A stretch of 64,000 nucleotides of DNA from RCIO01 sp965232405 (GTDB lineage Bacteria > Pseudomonadota > Alphaproteobacteria > Rhizobiales > Rhizobiaceae), in the NCBI GenBank assembly GCA_965232405.1, contig OZ246966.1:2480001-2544000 (forward strand). Direction: 5' to 3'. The translations under genes were made by a program, and so were the position numbers. The notes under the pieces were generated by a model. The model saw only the letters and a program-made list of their open reading frames with translations. It had not been told where the DNA came from and made no database searches. Shown here piece after piece: positions 23,880 through 32,803 of this stretch (positions are counted from its first letter, which is position 1; every line of letters begins with the position of its first letter).

Positions 23880-24298
23880 TGGAGAAATCCGCTCTCGAAC
23901 AGGCGCTCGACACGCTCGATCAGGCGATCGCTGCGACGCGCTTCGCGCTTGAGGATGCCGAAAGCGCCGCCGACGCGGCGGGCGCTGCAGCCCATGCCGC
24001 CTCGGGCGGCGCGGTCGATCCCTTCATTTTCCGCTTCGCCATTTTCGTGCTGGCGATATTCGTCGGCTATTATGTCGTGTGGTCGGTAACGCCGGCGCTG
24101 CATACGCCGCTGATGTCGGTCACCAACGCAATCTCTTCGGTGATCGTGGTTGGCGCCCTGCTGGCGGTCGGCATCTCTGCATCGGGCCTTGCCACCGGTT
24201 TCGGCTTCGTGGCGCTCGTGCTTGCCTCGGTGAACATATTCGGCGGCTTTCTCGTCACCCAGCGCATGCTCGCCATGTACAAGAAAAAAGACAAGTAG
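23879..24298 (+). CDS. pntAB: NAD(P) transhydrogenase subunit alpha part 2
   Basis: Membrane part of the split PntA, 139 residues. A 40-residue Ala-rich helical N-terminus (ALEDAESAADAAGAAA) leads to about three or four membrane helices, FIFRFAIFVLAIFVGYYVVW and later VTNAISSVIVVGALLAVG. It is translated from a TGATG overlap with pntAA and lies ten bases before pntB. Together with PntB it forms the proton channel. Confidence 0.94.
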   Translation: MEKSALEQALDTLDQAIAATRFALEDAESAADAAGAAAHAASGGAVDPFIFRFAIFVLAIFVGYYVVWSVTPALHTPLMSVTNAISSVIVVGALLAVGISASGLATGFGFVALVLASVNIFGGFLVTQRMLAMYKKKDK

Positions 24299-24308
24299 GG
24301 GCTGACCG

Positions 24309-25706
24309 GTGTCGCAGAATCTCGCAGCCTTTCTTTATCTCGTATCCGGCGTCCTGTTCATTCTGGCTCTGAGGGGCCTGTCGCATCCAACGACAAGCCG
24401 CCAGGGCAATCTCTATGGCATGATCGGCATGGCGATCGCCGTCGTCACGACTTTGGCGCTGGTCACGCCGTCCTTCGGCGGGCTGGTGATGATCGTGGTC
24501 GGCATTGCGATCGGTGGTGGCGCTGGCGCCATCATCGCGCGGCGTATTGCCATGACCGCAATGCCGCAGCTTGTCGCGGCGTTTCACAGCCTCGTCGGTC
24601 TGGCAGCCGTCATGGTGGCCGCCGCTGCGATGTATTCGCCGGAGAGTTTCGGCATTGGCACGGTCGATGACATTCATACACAGGCGCTGATCGAGATGAG
24701 CCTCGGTGTCGCCATTGGCGCTGTCACATTCACCGGCTCCGTCATCGCGTTCCTCAAGCTCAACGGCAACATGTCGGGCAAGCCGATCCTGCTTCCGGCC
24801 CGGCACCTGATCAATGGCGGGCTTGCCATCGCACTTGTCGTCCTCATCGGCATGCTGGTTGCCGGCGAGAGCACGACGGTCTTCTGGCTGATCGTCGCCG
24901 TGTCGCTCGTGCTCGGCGTGCTCATTATCATCCCGATCGGCGGCGCCGACATGCCGGTCGTTGTGTCGATGCTCAACTCCTATTCGGGCTGGGCGGCCGC
25001 CGGCATCGGCTTCACGCTCGGCAATCTGGCGCTGATCATCACTGGTGCGCTGGTCGGTTCCTCGGGCGCGATCCTGTCCTACATCATGTGCAAGGGCATG
25101 AACCGTTCCTTCATCTCCGTCATTCTCGGCGGCTTTGGCGGCGAGACGGCAGCGGCAGCCGATGACGGTATCGACCGCACGGTAAAGCAGGGATCGGCCG
25201 ACGATGCAGCCTATCTGATGGCCAACGCTCAGAAGGTCATCATCGTGCCCGGCTACGGCATGGCGGTCGCGCAGGCGCAGCACGCGCTTCGCGAAATGGC
25301 CGACAAACTGAAGGAAGCCGGCGTCGAGGTGAAATACGCCATTCACCCGGTCGCTGGCCGCATGCCCGGCCATATGAACGTGCTCCTGGCCGAGGCCAAC
25401 GTGCCCTATGACGAGGTGTTCGAGCTCGAGGATATCAATAGCGAGTTCGCGCAGGCCGACGTGGCCTATGTCATTGGCGCCAATGACGTGACCAACCCGG
25501 CCGCACGCGACGACAAGTCGTCGCCGATCTACGGCATGCCGATCCTCGATGTGGACAAGGCGCGCACCTGTCTCTTCGTCAAGCGCTCGCTGGGTTCCGG
25601 TTATGCCGGCATCGACAACACGCTGTTCTACAAGGACGGCACGATGATGCTCCTGGGCGACGCCAAGAAGATGACCGAGGACATCGTCAAGGCGATGGAT
25701 CATTGA
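24309..25706 (+). CDS. pntB: NAD(P) transhydrogenase subunit beta
   Basis: Subunit of 465 residues. The first half contains about nine membrane helices. The second half is the NADP(H)-binding domain III, with VIIVPGYGMAVAQAQHALRE, YAIHPVAGRMPGHMNVLLAE and DVAYVIGANDVTNPAAR. The enzyme uses the proton gradient to make NADPH from NADH. The start is GTG at 24309, ten bases after pntAB. With pntAA and pntAB it forms a tight operon; the short exported protein gene at 25739 begins 32 bp later. Confidence 0.96.
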   Translation: MSQNLAAFLYLVSGVLFILALRGLSHPTTSRQGNLYGMIGMAIAVVTTLALVTPSFGGLVMIVVGIAIGGGAGAIIARRIAMTAMPQLVAAFHSLVGLAAVMVAAAAMYSPESFGIGTVDDIHTQALIEMSLGVAIGAVTFTGSVIAFLKLNGNMSGKPILLPARHLINGGLAIALVVLIGMLVAGESTTVFWLIVAVSLVLGVLIIIPIGGADMPVVVSMLNSYSGWAAAGIGFTLGNLALIITGALVGSSGAILSYIMCKGMNRSFISVILGGFGGETAAAADDGIDRTVKQGSADDAAYLMANAQKVIIVPGYGMAVAQAQHALREMADKLKEAGVEVKYAIHPVAGRMPGHMNVLLAEANVPYDEVFELEDINSEFAQADVAYVIGANDVTNPAARDDKSSPIYGMPILDVDKARTCLFVKRSLGSGYAGIDNTLFYKDGTMMLLGDAKKMTEDIVKAMDH

Positions 25707-25738
25707 GGGGCGCAGCCACATCCCTAGCGGGATGGGCT

Positions 25739-26374
25739 ATGCGTCGGCGGAGCCTAGCCCTCATGCTACTTGTCGCCGCGACGCCGGTGGCGCATGCCGA
25801 CGAGTGCCTGGACGAAGTGCGGGCCTTGTTTGCTGAAAGCCTCGATCCGTTTCAACGCCCGCCATATCGTTCGCAGCGCACTCATTTCGACGAAACGGGC
25901 GCGAAGAAATCGGCGTTCGAGAACGTCGTGCAGTCACCCTTGCGTACGATTTCGCTGGTCGAGGGCGGTCAGGCAGCTTTGGTAGTTGATCGGGATGTTT
26001 GGACCGGGCCTGGAATTGACGGTCCGTGGACATCCGCGCCGAGCACGATGCCGGAGAACCGGCGAGCGGGCATAGAACAGTCTCATCAGCAGCAACTTGC
26101 CAATCTTGCGGATCCGATCTGTGGCGGCGAAGTGGAGGTCGAAGGCAGGCAGCTTCTTCAGTATGGCTTCACCACCAAAACTGACCCGAACCCCGATCAG
26201 AACGGATTGTGGTTCGGGTCAACCGACAAGGTCTACATCGACGCCGAGACCCGCCAGGTGATGCGGTGGGAGCGGACCGGCTTTACGAGCAGTTTCGCTC
26301 CGAACCCGTCGGCAGAACGGTCGCTCGAGACATTCGAGTACGACGAGACGATCAGGGTCGATCCACCGGCCTGA
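25739..26374 (+). CDS. Exported protein of unknown function after pntB
   Basis: Protein of 211 residues with a clear signal peptide (RRRSLALMLLVAATPVAHA, mature from DECLDEV). The mature part has two Cys (early DEC, later DPICGGEV) and Tyr/Trp-rich strands such as LLQYGFTTKTDP and GLWFGSTDKVYIDAETRQVM, which suggest a small beta-rich periplasmic domain. ATG 25739 was preferred because GCGGGATGGG lies before it and the signal peptide starts there; a TTG at 25703 overlaps the pntB stop. No family recognised with certainty. It may be co-transcribed with pnt, but a functional link is not shown. Confidence 0.72.
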   Translation: MRRRSLALMLLVAATPVAHADECLDEVRALFAESLDPFQRPPYRSQRTHFDETGAKKSAFENVVQSPLRTISLVEGGQAALVVDRDVWTGPGIDGPWTSAPSTMPENRRAGIEQSHQQQLANLADPICGGEVEVEGRQLLQYGFTTKTDPNPDQNGLWFGSTDKVYIDAETRQVMRWERTGFTSSFAPNPSAERSLETFEYDETIRVDPPA

Positions 26375-26482
26375 CACCGTCCTCCGCGCGGCGGCCCTTG
26401 CCATAACCGGCCAATTGCGAAACGCTGCCGCTCCCATTCTCGTGGGAGAGGGAGAGCGCCGGTTGTCGGTACGTTCCATCAG

Positions 26483-27895
26483 ATGACCTCCATTGTCGGC
26501 CTGCCGCTTTGGATCGTCGCGCTGCTCGTGCTGTTTGCCGCGATCGGCATTATCGATCGCGTTTTCGCGCCGTCGGTGCGCTGGTTTTTTCGCCGCAGGT
26601 TCAACCGGGCGATCGACGAACTCAACCAGCGGCTCGACATGCGCATCCAGCCGATCAGACTGACACGGCGACAGTCGCTTGTTGACCGGCTGACACACGA
26701 TCCGAAGGTGGTGGAGGCGGTTCAGGCCGAAGCCATATCGTCGGGCATGCCGCGCGCGGTGGTGATGGCGCGCGCCGAGCGATACGCGCGCGAAATCGTG
26801 CCGTCTCTGTCGCTCACCACATATTTCGGCTTTGGCACCCGCGCGGCGCGGCGGATTTCGGAATTCGTCTACCGCGTTCGGCTGGGATATGTGGACGACG
26901 AGGCGCTCAAGACCATCGACCCGGAAGCGACGGTGGTGTTTGTCATGAACCACCGCTCGAACATGGACTATGTGCTCGTCACCTACATGGCCTCAAGCCG
27001 TGCCTCATTGTCTTATGCAGTCGGGGAATGGGCGCGTGTGTGGCTGCTCGAAAGCCTCATCCGTTCCATGGGTGCCTATTTCATCCGTCGTGATTCCGGT
27101 GATGAACTCTACCGCAAAGTGCTCGGGCGCTATGTGTCGCTGGCGACCAGCGAGGGCGTCACGCAGGCCGTGTTCCCGGAAGGTGGGTTGACGCGCGACG
27201 GTCTGATCCGTGATCCGCGACTGGGGCTGCTCTCCTACATGGTCGCTGGTTTCGACCCGAAGAGTTCGCGTGACATCGTCTTCGTACCCGTCGGCCTCAA
27301 CTACGACCGGGTGATCGAGGACCGTATCCTGACGGCAAAAGCGGAAAAGGAAGTGACGGGCCGCGATTTCCGCGTGCGCGCTTCCGCCTTGCTCGGGTTC
27401 ATCGGGCACCTCATCAAGCTGCGCCTTCAGGGCAGGCTGTACCGTTTCGGATATGCCTGCGTCAGCTTCGGGAAGCCGGTTTCGCTGGCGGAATGGCGGA
27501 ACAAGAAACGCATCGATTTCACAACCTCCGACCGTGAGAAACTCTTTAGAGGCGTGCAGAAACTTGGCGACGATCTGATGGAGGCGATCGGCGCCGTCGT
27601 GCCGGCGCTTCCCGTAGCGCTTGCCGCTCACGTTTTCCTGGAAAGCGGTGAGCGCTGGATGAGCGAATTCGAGCTCAAATCCGCGGTTTTCGGATTGATC
27701 GAGCGGTTGGAGAAGGAAAGCGCGCATGTCCACATTCCCCGTTCCGACCGCGATTACGCCGTGAGCGCCGGTCTGAGGATGCTCACTCTGCGCCATCTGG
27801 TGGTGATGAACGACGAATGGCTTTACCGGGCCAACCCGGATGAGAAGCTGCTACTCTCATACTACGCCAATTCGATCGCGCATCTGATGAAATGA
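26483..27895 (+). CDS. PlsB-like glycerol-3-phosphate acyltransferase
   Basis: Membrane-associated acyltransferase of 470 residues, related to the PlsB/GPAT group that acylates glycerol-3-phosphate in phospholipid synthesis. One membrane helix lies at the N-terminus (PLWIVALLVLFAAIGI). The catalytic motif NHRSNMD (NHx4D) is at about 156, followed by GAYFIRRDSGDELYRKVL and FPEGGLTRDG. It is much shorter than E. coli PlsB (about 800 residues) and lacks its long flanking regions, a form found in many alphaproteobacteria. It stands alone between the exported protein and the hydrolase genes. The acyl acceptor is inferred from family. Confidence 0.85.
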   Translation: MTSIVGLPLWIVALLVLFAAIGIIDRVFAPSVRWFFRRRFNRAIDELNQRLDMRIQPIRLTRRQSLVDRLTHDPKVVEAVQAEAISSGMPRAVVMARAERYAREIVPSLSLTTYFGFGTRAARRISEFVYRVRLGYVDDEALKTIDPEATVVFVMNHRSNMDYVLVTYMASSRASLSYAVGEWARVWLLESLIRSMGAYFIRRDSGDELYRKVLGRYVSLATSEGVTQAVFPEGGLTRDGLIRDPRLGLLSYMVAGFDPKSSRDIVFVPVGLNYDRVIEDRILTAKAEKEVTGRDFRVRASALLGFIGHLIKLRLQGRLYRFGYACVSFGKPVSLAEWRNKKRIDFTTSDREKLFRGVQKLGDDLMEAIGAVVPALPVALAAHVFLESGERWMSEFELKSAVFGLIERLEKESAHVHIPRSDRDYAVSAGLRMLTLRHLVVMNDEWLYRANPDEKLLLSYYANSIAHLMK

Positions 27896-27993
27896 GCGGC
27901 TGGCGCGGCAGCCGGCGCTTACGCGATCGCTCCATTCGATCAATGACCCTGCGTCATCTATGATGGTTCGATCGAGGGCAGGAGGGTGTGCGC

Positions 27994-29523
27994 ATGAAAG
28001 ACGCGAAACCTGTCAGAAGTCGCCGGGTCAGCGCGAAGCCTGCGGCTCGGGGTGCCGGGACGCGCAAATCTGCGTCGAAATCCGAAACGACCGCAAAGAA
28101 CAGCGAAACCGAAGATGTGTCCGGCGCGGATCAGGCTGTCGTCGTCATTCATGGAATGGGCGAGCAGCGTCCCATGGACACGCTTCGCGGGTTCGTTCGC
28201 GCCGTTTGGAGCACCGACCTCGACCTGACCGACCCATGGACGGGCAAGCGCACAACCGATCCCGATACCGGACAGGAGATCAACCGAAGCTGGATCGTGC
28301 CCGACCAGCGCACCGGCTCGCACGAACTCCGGCGCATTACCACGCCACGCGCCGCCAAGCAGGCGGCCGGCAGGGAACTGCGCACCGACTTCTACGAGAT
28401 CTACTGGGCCGACCTGATGCGCGAGACCCCGCTGAAGCGCCTGATCGGCTGGCTCAAGGGCCTGTTGTTCAGACCGTGGTCGAAAGTGCCGGTGGATGCA
28501 CGAGGTCTCTACATCATGGCGTGGGCAGCGCTGATTGTCGGCGTGCTGCCTGCCGTGCTGATGTGGCTCTCCGACATATTCGGCTTTACGGCCTTCGGCG
28601 TACCGAAATGGATTTTGACGGTCTGGGCGGCGCTGGTTTCCTATGCCGTATCGCGCTTCCTGCTGCCCTTTCTCGGCGACGTGGCCGATTATGTGCGTGC
28701 GACGCCGGATACGGTCGGCCGTCGCTCGGCGGTGCGCGAACGCGCGCTTGGTCTGCTGCGGAAGCTGAACGATGACCCAACCTATGATCGTATTGTCGTG
28801 GTCGGTCACAGTCTCGGTTCGGTCATCGCATATGATCTGTTGCAGATTCTATGGGCGGAGTACGGACCCAATCATCGCAATCCGCGCACCAGCAGGGACA
28901 CAACCGCCGCTCTCAAGGCCATCAGCAAGTACGCACTGCCTCTCGGCAAGGACGGTACGTCGGGAAAACCGATAGAAAGTGACGAAGACCGGGCTGAATA
29001 CCGTACGCTGCAATGGAAGCTCTACGAGCTTTTGCGCGACGCTTCCGGTGAGGGCGCAAAACCTTGGAAGTTCAGTGACTTCGTTTCAGTGGGAAGTCCG
29101 CTTACCCATGCCGAATTCCTGATCGCGCGCGACGATCACGCCCTTGAACGGGCGGTGGAGGAGCGGCTGTTTGCCAAATCTCCGCCCATCTCCGACAAGG
29201 AGAATGAGACAACGATCATCTACAAGGGCAAGCATGCCCACCATGCTTCCGTTTTCGCCGCGACGCGCTGGACCAACATCTACGATCTCGGCAATCTGTG
29301 GTGCACCGGCGACCCGTTCTCGGGCAAGGCCCAGGAAAATTTCGGTCCCGGCATCGAGGATGTGAAAGTGCAGCTGGAATCGCAGGTCCTCGGCATGCCA
29401 AGCCGGTTGTTCACCCACACATTCTACTGGACTGATTTCGACAACAGGGACGAGGCGCCACCGCACATCGTTTCGCTTCGTGAAGCGATCGACCTGCAAC
29501 GGTCACTGGAGACGGGCAAGTAG
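27994..29523 (+). CDS. Membrane-spanning alpha/beta hydrolase (lipase-like)
   Basis: Protein of 509 residues. A basic, disordered 40-residue N-terminus is followed by an alpha/beta-hydrolase-like fold: the early strand VVVIHGMGEQ (about 48-57) and the nucleophile elbow VVVGHSLGSVIAYD with Ser273. Between them lie two hydrophobic segments (about 172-195 and 205-228; GLYIMAWAALIVGVLPAVLM is the first), so the lipase core may be split by a membrane anchor. A late SVGSPLTHAEF and HHASVFAATRWTNIYD follow. ATG 27994 has GGCAGGAGGG eight bases upstream; GTG 27988 is also in frame. The substrate is unknown. Confidence 0.72.
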   Translation: MKDAKPVRSRRVSAKPAARGAGTRKSASKSETTAKNSETEDVSGADQAVVVIHGMGEQRPMDTLRGFVRAVWSTDLDLTDPWTGKRTTDPDTGQEINRSWIVPDQRTGSHELRRITTPRAAKQAAGRELRTDFYEIYWADLMRETPLKRLIGWLKGLLFRPWSKVPVDARGLYIMAWAALIVGVLPAVLMWLSDIFGFTAFGVPKWILTVWAALVSYAVSRFLLPFLGDVADYVRATPDTVGRRSAVRERALGLLRKLNDDPTYDRIVVVGHSLGSVIAYDLLQILWAEYGPNHRNPRTSRDTTAALKAISKYALPLGKDGTSGKPIESDEDRAEYRTLQWKLYELLRDASGEGAKPWKFSDFVSVGSPLTHAEFLIARDDHALERAVEERLFAKSPPISDKENETTIIYKGKHAHHASVFAATRWTNIYDLGNLWCTGDPFSGKAQENFGPGIEDVKVQLESQVLGMPSRLFTHTFYWTDFDNRDEAPPHIVSLREAIDLQRSLETGK

Positions 29524-29545
29524 AAGTACCGGGGACGACGGGCCG

Positions 29546-30415
29546 TCACCCGGCGTTCCTGGTGCGCTCCAGCCCGTTCTTGGCGATCGCGTAATCCGGG
29601 TCGTGTTTGAGCGCCTCGGCATAGGAGCGCGCGGCGCGTTTGAGGTCGCCCATCTGTTCCAGAAGAGCGGCCTGCATGGCCCAGCCTTCGGGGTCGGTCT
29701 TGTCGAGCTTGATTGCGGTATTGAAATCCGCAGCGGCGTTTTCGTTGTCGCCAAGCGCCATGTAGGACACACCGCGGCCGTTATAGGCGGAGGGCTGCCG
29801 TGGCGCGAGTGAGATGGCTGTAGCAAAATCCTCGATGGCGAATTCGTGCTGGCGGTTGACCTGATAGAGCAGCCCGCGGCGGTAATAGGCGAGCGGGTCG
29901 GTTGTATCGAGCTGGATGGCACGCTGAAAATCGGCAAATGCCTGCTGACTGCGGCCATTGAGGCGATAGACCTCGCCGCGCCCGATCAGCGCCACGTCGT
30001 ATGTCGGGTTGATCTGCAGGGCGCGATTGTAGTCCTCGATCGCACGTGCGGGCTGGTCACTGTTGGCAAAGACATTGGCGCGATTGGCATACGCCTCATA
30101 CATGCGCGGATTGAGGGCGATCGCCTGATTGAAGTCCGCGATCGACTCTTCGTAACGGCCGGCGCGGGCATAAGCCGAGCCGCGCACATTGTAGGCGTTT
30201 GCGTCACGCGGGTTGCGCGCGATCACGGCTGACAGCGATGCGATATTTTCTTCCGAGCCCTGTTCGGCCTCGATGCGTGTGAGATCCAGCGCCGGCCCGC
30301 TCGACTGGCAGCCCGTCAATGCAAGCACGCCCGCCAGCGCAATTGCCGCCAGAGGTCCGTTCGCGTAGATCGGGCGCGGCAGCGCACTGCCCAGTCCCAG
30401 TCGAATTTGCGCCAT
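29546..30415 (-). CDS. TPR-repeat lipoprotein (NlpI-like)
   Basis: Protein of 289 residues. The signal sequence ends in the lipobox LALTGC, so it is probably a lipoprotein. The mature part consists of about six tetratricopeptide repeats, for example AYNVRGSAYARAGRYEESIA, AYANRANVFANSDQPARAIE and AYNGRGVSYMALGDNENAAA. TPR proteins of this type hold protein complexes together in the periplasm; a partner is not evident. The start at 30415 was chosen for GAGGGG ten bases upstream and a normal signal peptide length; the frame stays open to 30505. It converges with the hydrolase gene (22 bp apart). Confidence 0.87.
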   Translation of the reverse strand: MAQIRLGLGSALPRPIYANGPLAAIALAGVLALTGCQSSGPALDLTRIEAEQGSEENIASLSAVIARNPRDANAYNVRGSAYARAGRYEESIADFNQAIALNPRMYEAYANRANVFANSDQPARAIEDYNRALQINPTYDVALIGRGEVYRLNGRSQQAFADFQRAIQLDTTDPLAYYRRGLLYQVNRQHEFAIEDFATAISLAPRQPSAYNGRGVSYMALGDNENAAADFNTAIKLDKTDPEGWAMQAALLEQMGDLKRAARSYAEALKHDPDYAIAKNGLERTRNAG

Positions 30416-30482
30416 GGTGAAGGAGCCCCTCGTCATTTCCGGTTTGCCTCGTCTGCCAGTTGTCGCCGCAAACCGGGCAATC

Positions 30483-30516
30483 AAAAAGGCGGCGACGGTG
30501 AACACCGTCCCGCCTT
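30483..30516 (-). terminator. Terminator of rpsU on the minus strand
   Basis: Read on the minus strand: GGCGG, G, ACGGTG / TT / CACCGT, CG, CCGCC, then five T. This two-part stem with a small internal bulge lies 38 bp after the rpsU stop and before the TPR lipoprotein gene. Confidence 0.75.
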
Positions 30517-30553
30517 CATCGATACCGGCCGAAAAGGACGAAATATTGGCGCG

Positions 30554-30781
30554 TCAGCGCGCCGCCGAACGTCCGCCAACCAGACCCTCACGCTGAGCGC
30601 GCTTGCGCGCCAGTTTGCGGGCGCGGCGTACCGCTTCCGCCTTCTCGCGGGCTCGCTTCTCGGAGGGCTTTTCGTAATGACCGCGCATCTTCATTTCGCG
30701 GAAAATGCCTTCGCGCTGCATCTTCTTCTTGAGCGCGCGAAGCGCCTGGTCGACATTGTTGTCGCGGACGAGTACCTGCAC
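30554..30781 (-). CDS. rpsU: 30S ribosomal protein S21
   Basis: Small-subunit protein of 75 residues, identified by QVLVRDNNVDQALRALKKKM at the start and by the strongly basic C-terminal half (RREK/RARKLARKRAQRE pattern). The start codon is GTG at 30781 with ACAGGAAAAC before it. It is monocistronic and followed by a terminator. Confidence 0.95.
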   Translation of the reverse strand: MQVLVRDNNVDQALRALKKKMQREGIFREMKMRGHYEKPSEKRAREKAEAVRRARKLARKRAQREGLVGGRSAAR

Positions 30782-30930
30782 GTTGTTTTCCTGTGATGGG
30801 GCGGCCGGGTGTTCCAGCTGCCATAGCCTAACCGCTTCCGCTACGTAACCGCAGCGAATTGCGGCGGCTCATAGCAGAACGGCCTTACATTGTCGAGCAG
30901 AAAGCGCTTGATGCCGCGCTTCCTAGCGAT

Positions 30931-31299
30931 CTATCTGGCGAGCAGCCAGCCTATGCGATCCCATGACAGCGCGTAGTGAGCGACCACCAGCAGCGCCAGA
31001 ACGATGCCGGCTGTCCGGCTGCCGGCCAACGCAAATGCCGCCGCGCCGCCGAAAAGCACAAGAAATTCGATGGTGAGCCTTATTGCGCCCGGTACCGGCA
31101 CAGGTGCCGCGCCCGAACGGCTGGGATCGTCGGGTACGTTGAAAACGCCCCAGAGAGCCGCCGCGATGACCGGCAGTGCGATAACCGCAAGCCAGTTCCA
31201 TGGTGCTGGTGCCAACCGCCACCCAGCAAAGCCGAAGCCGGCCAACGCCGCGAGTTCAAGCAGAAATCGCAACCCCAAATTCCACCACGCCGTCGCCAT
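30931..31299 (-). CDS. YrdB-like (DUF2568) four-helix membrane protein
   Basis: Membrane protein of 122 residues with four hydrophobic segments, including LRFLLELAALAGFGFAGW, LAVIALPVIAAALWGVFNVP and TIEFLVLFGGAAAFALAG, which match the YrdB/DUF2568 family. The open frame runs much further upstream across soxB, but ATG at 31299 has GGAGGGGGCAA directly before it and begins the conserved part, so the rest is antisense noise. Function unknown. Confidence 0.8.
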   Translation of the reverse strand: MATAWWNLGLRFLLELAALAGFGFAGWRLAPAPWNWLAVIALPVIAAALWGVFNVPDDPSRSGAAPVPVPGAIRLTIEFLVLFGGAAAFALAGSRTAGIVLALLVVAHYALSWDRIGWLLAR

Positions 31300-31539
31300 T
31301 TGCCCCCTCCGTGCGTTCGGAGCGCAGAAAGCATGGGGTTCGGTTGGAATGCAAGTTTGGCGACGCTGCCGGATTTTCGCCGACCGTGACGATTGACTTG
31401 CCGTCAGCACATGGCAGCTTGGCGTAAAACGGCACGTCCCGTCGCAATCAGCGCAAGACTGGCGTTCCGACTTGTCTAGTGGTGGGATGGAACTGTCTGG
31501 TGCGGATGCGCCGGGACGGGATATTTTGCGAGGCCGCCC

Positions 31540-32793
31540 ATGCGCCGATTTTCCGCTTTTGCCATCGCCCGCGAGGCGCTGCGCGGCCACAAGGGCTGGG
31601 GCGAGCAATGGGCCTCGCCCGAACCCCGCAAGGAATATGATGTCATCATCGTCGGTGCCGGAGGCCACGGGCTGGGCGCGGCCTATTATCTGGCCGCCGA
31701 ACACGGCATCACAAATGTCGCGGTGCTGGAAAAAGGCTGGCTCGGCGGCGGCAATACTGGCCGCAACACCACGATCATCAGGTCGAACTATCTCTATGAC
31801 GAGTCGGCCGGCATCTATAACCACGCGCTGAATTTTTGGGACGGGCTTTCCCAGGAACTGAACTACAACGTCATGTATTCGGCGCGCGGTGTGATGATGC
31901 TGGCGCATAACGAGCATGACAGGCAGTCCTTCAAGCGGCACATCCATTCGAACCGGCTGAACGGCGTCGACAATGAATGGCTGACGCCGGAGCAGGCGAA
32001 GACGTTTTGTCCGCCGCTGAACATCTCGCGCGAGGCGCGCTATCCCGTCGTCGGCGCGGCACTTCAGCGGCGCGGCGGCGTGGCGCGGCATGACGCGGTC
32101 GCTTGGGGTTATGCGCGCGGCGCTTCGGCGCGCGGGGTGCACATCATCCAGAATTGCGAAGTGACCGGCATCAAGCGTGCCGCCAACGGCGCGGTCACCG
32201 GTGTCGAAACGTCGCGCGGCTTCATTGGCGCGAAAAAGGTCGGCGTTGTGGCCGCCGGCCATTCCTCGGTTCTGATGCAGATGGCCGGTGTCAGGGTGCC
32301 GCTGGAAAGCTATCCGCTGCAGGCGCTGGTGTCGGAGCCGGTCAAGCCAGTGTTTCCGTGTGTGGTGATGTCCAACACTGTGCACGCCTACATCTCGCAG
32401 TCGGACAAGGGCGAACTGGTCATCGGGGCGGGCACGGACCAGTACAATTCCTATTCGCAGACAGGTGGGCTGCACATCCTCACCCACACGCTGGAAGCGA
32501 TCTGCGAGATGTTCCCGATCTTTACGCGCATGAAGATGCTGCGTTCCTGGGGCGGCATCGTCGATGTAACGCCGGACCGCTCACCAATCCTGGCCAAGAC
32601 CCCAGTGCCGGGGCTCTACGTCAATTGCGGCTGGGGCACGGGCGGGTTCAAGGCGACGCCGGGGTCGGCGCACACCTTCGCGCACACGATCGCGCGCGAC
32701 GAACCGCATCCAATCAACGCCCCGTTCACGCTGGAGCGTTTCCGTTCCGGGCGGCTGATCGACGAAGCGGCGGCGGCCGCCGTGGCGCACTAG
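31540..32793 (+). CDS. soxB: Sarcosine oxidase subunit beta
   Basis: Flavoprotein subunit (417 residues) of the heterotetrameric sarcosine oxidase, which demethylates sarcosine to glycine with tetrahydrofolate and O2. FAD-binding motif VIIVGAGGHGLGAAYYL at about 35-51, then GNTGRNTTIIRSNYL. His184 in VARHDAVAWG matches the region where the family attaches FMN covalently. C-terminal WGGIVDVTPDRSPI and NCGWGTGGFKATPGS are typical of the DAO fold. It opens the sox operon; an unusual hydrolase gene follows before soxD. The 240 bp upstream, facing yrdB, hold no clear regulatory site. Confidence 0.95.
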   Translation: MRRFSAFAIAREALRGHKGWGEQWASPEPRKEYDVIIVGAGGHGLGAAYYLAAEHGITNVAVLEKGWLGGGNTGRNTTIIRSNYLYDESAGIYNHALNFWDGLSQELNYNVMYSARGVMMLAHNEHDRQSFKRHIHSNRLNGVDNEWLTPEQAKTFCPPLNISREARYPVVGAALQRRGGVARHDAVAWGYARGASARGVHIIQNCEVTGIKRAANGAVTGVETSRGFIGAKKVGVVAAGHSSVLMQMAGVRVPLESYPLQALVSEPVKPVFPCVVMSNTVHAYISQSDKGELVIGAGTDQYNSYSQTGGLHILTHTLEAICEMFPIFTRMKMLRSWGGIVDVTPDRSPILAKTPVPGLYVNCGWGTGGFKATPGSAHTFAHTIARDEPHPINAPFTLERFRSGRLIDEAAAAAVAH

Positions 32794-32803
32794 GGGCTGC
32801 GGT

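Noticed and set aside
24255..25721. 488-codon minus-strand open frame opposite pntB
   Set aside because: Its translation is rich in His, Asp and Arg as expected from the reverse of GC-rich membrane-protein codons, and pntB is certain on the plus strand.
31300..32487. Long minus-strand open frame continuing from yrdB across soxB
   Set aside because: It is antisense to soxB, shows no recognisable protein, and a strong ribosome-binding site with ATG at 31299 marks the true yrdB start.
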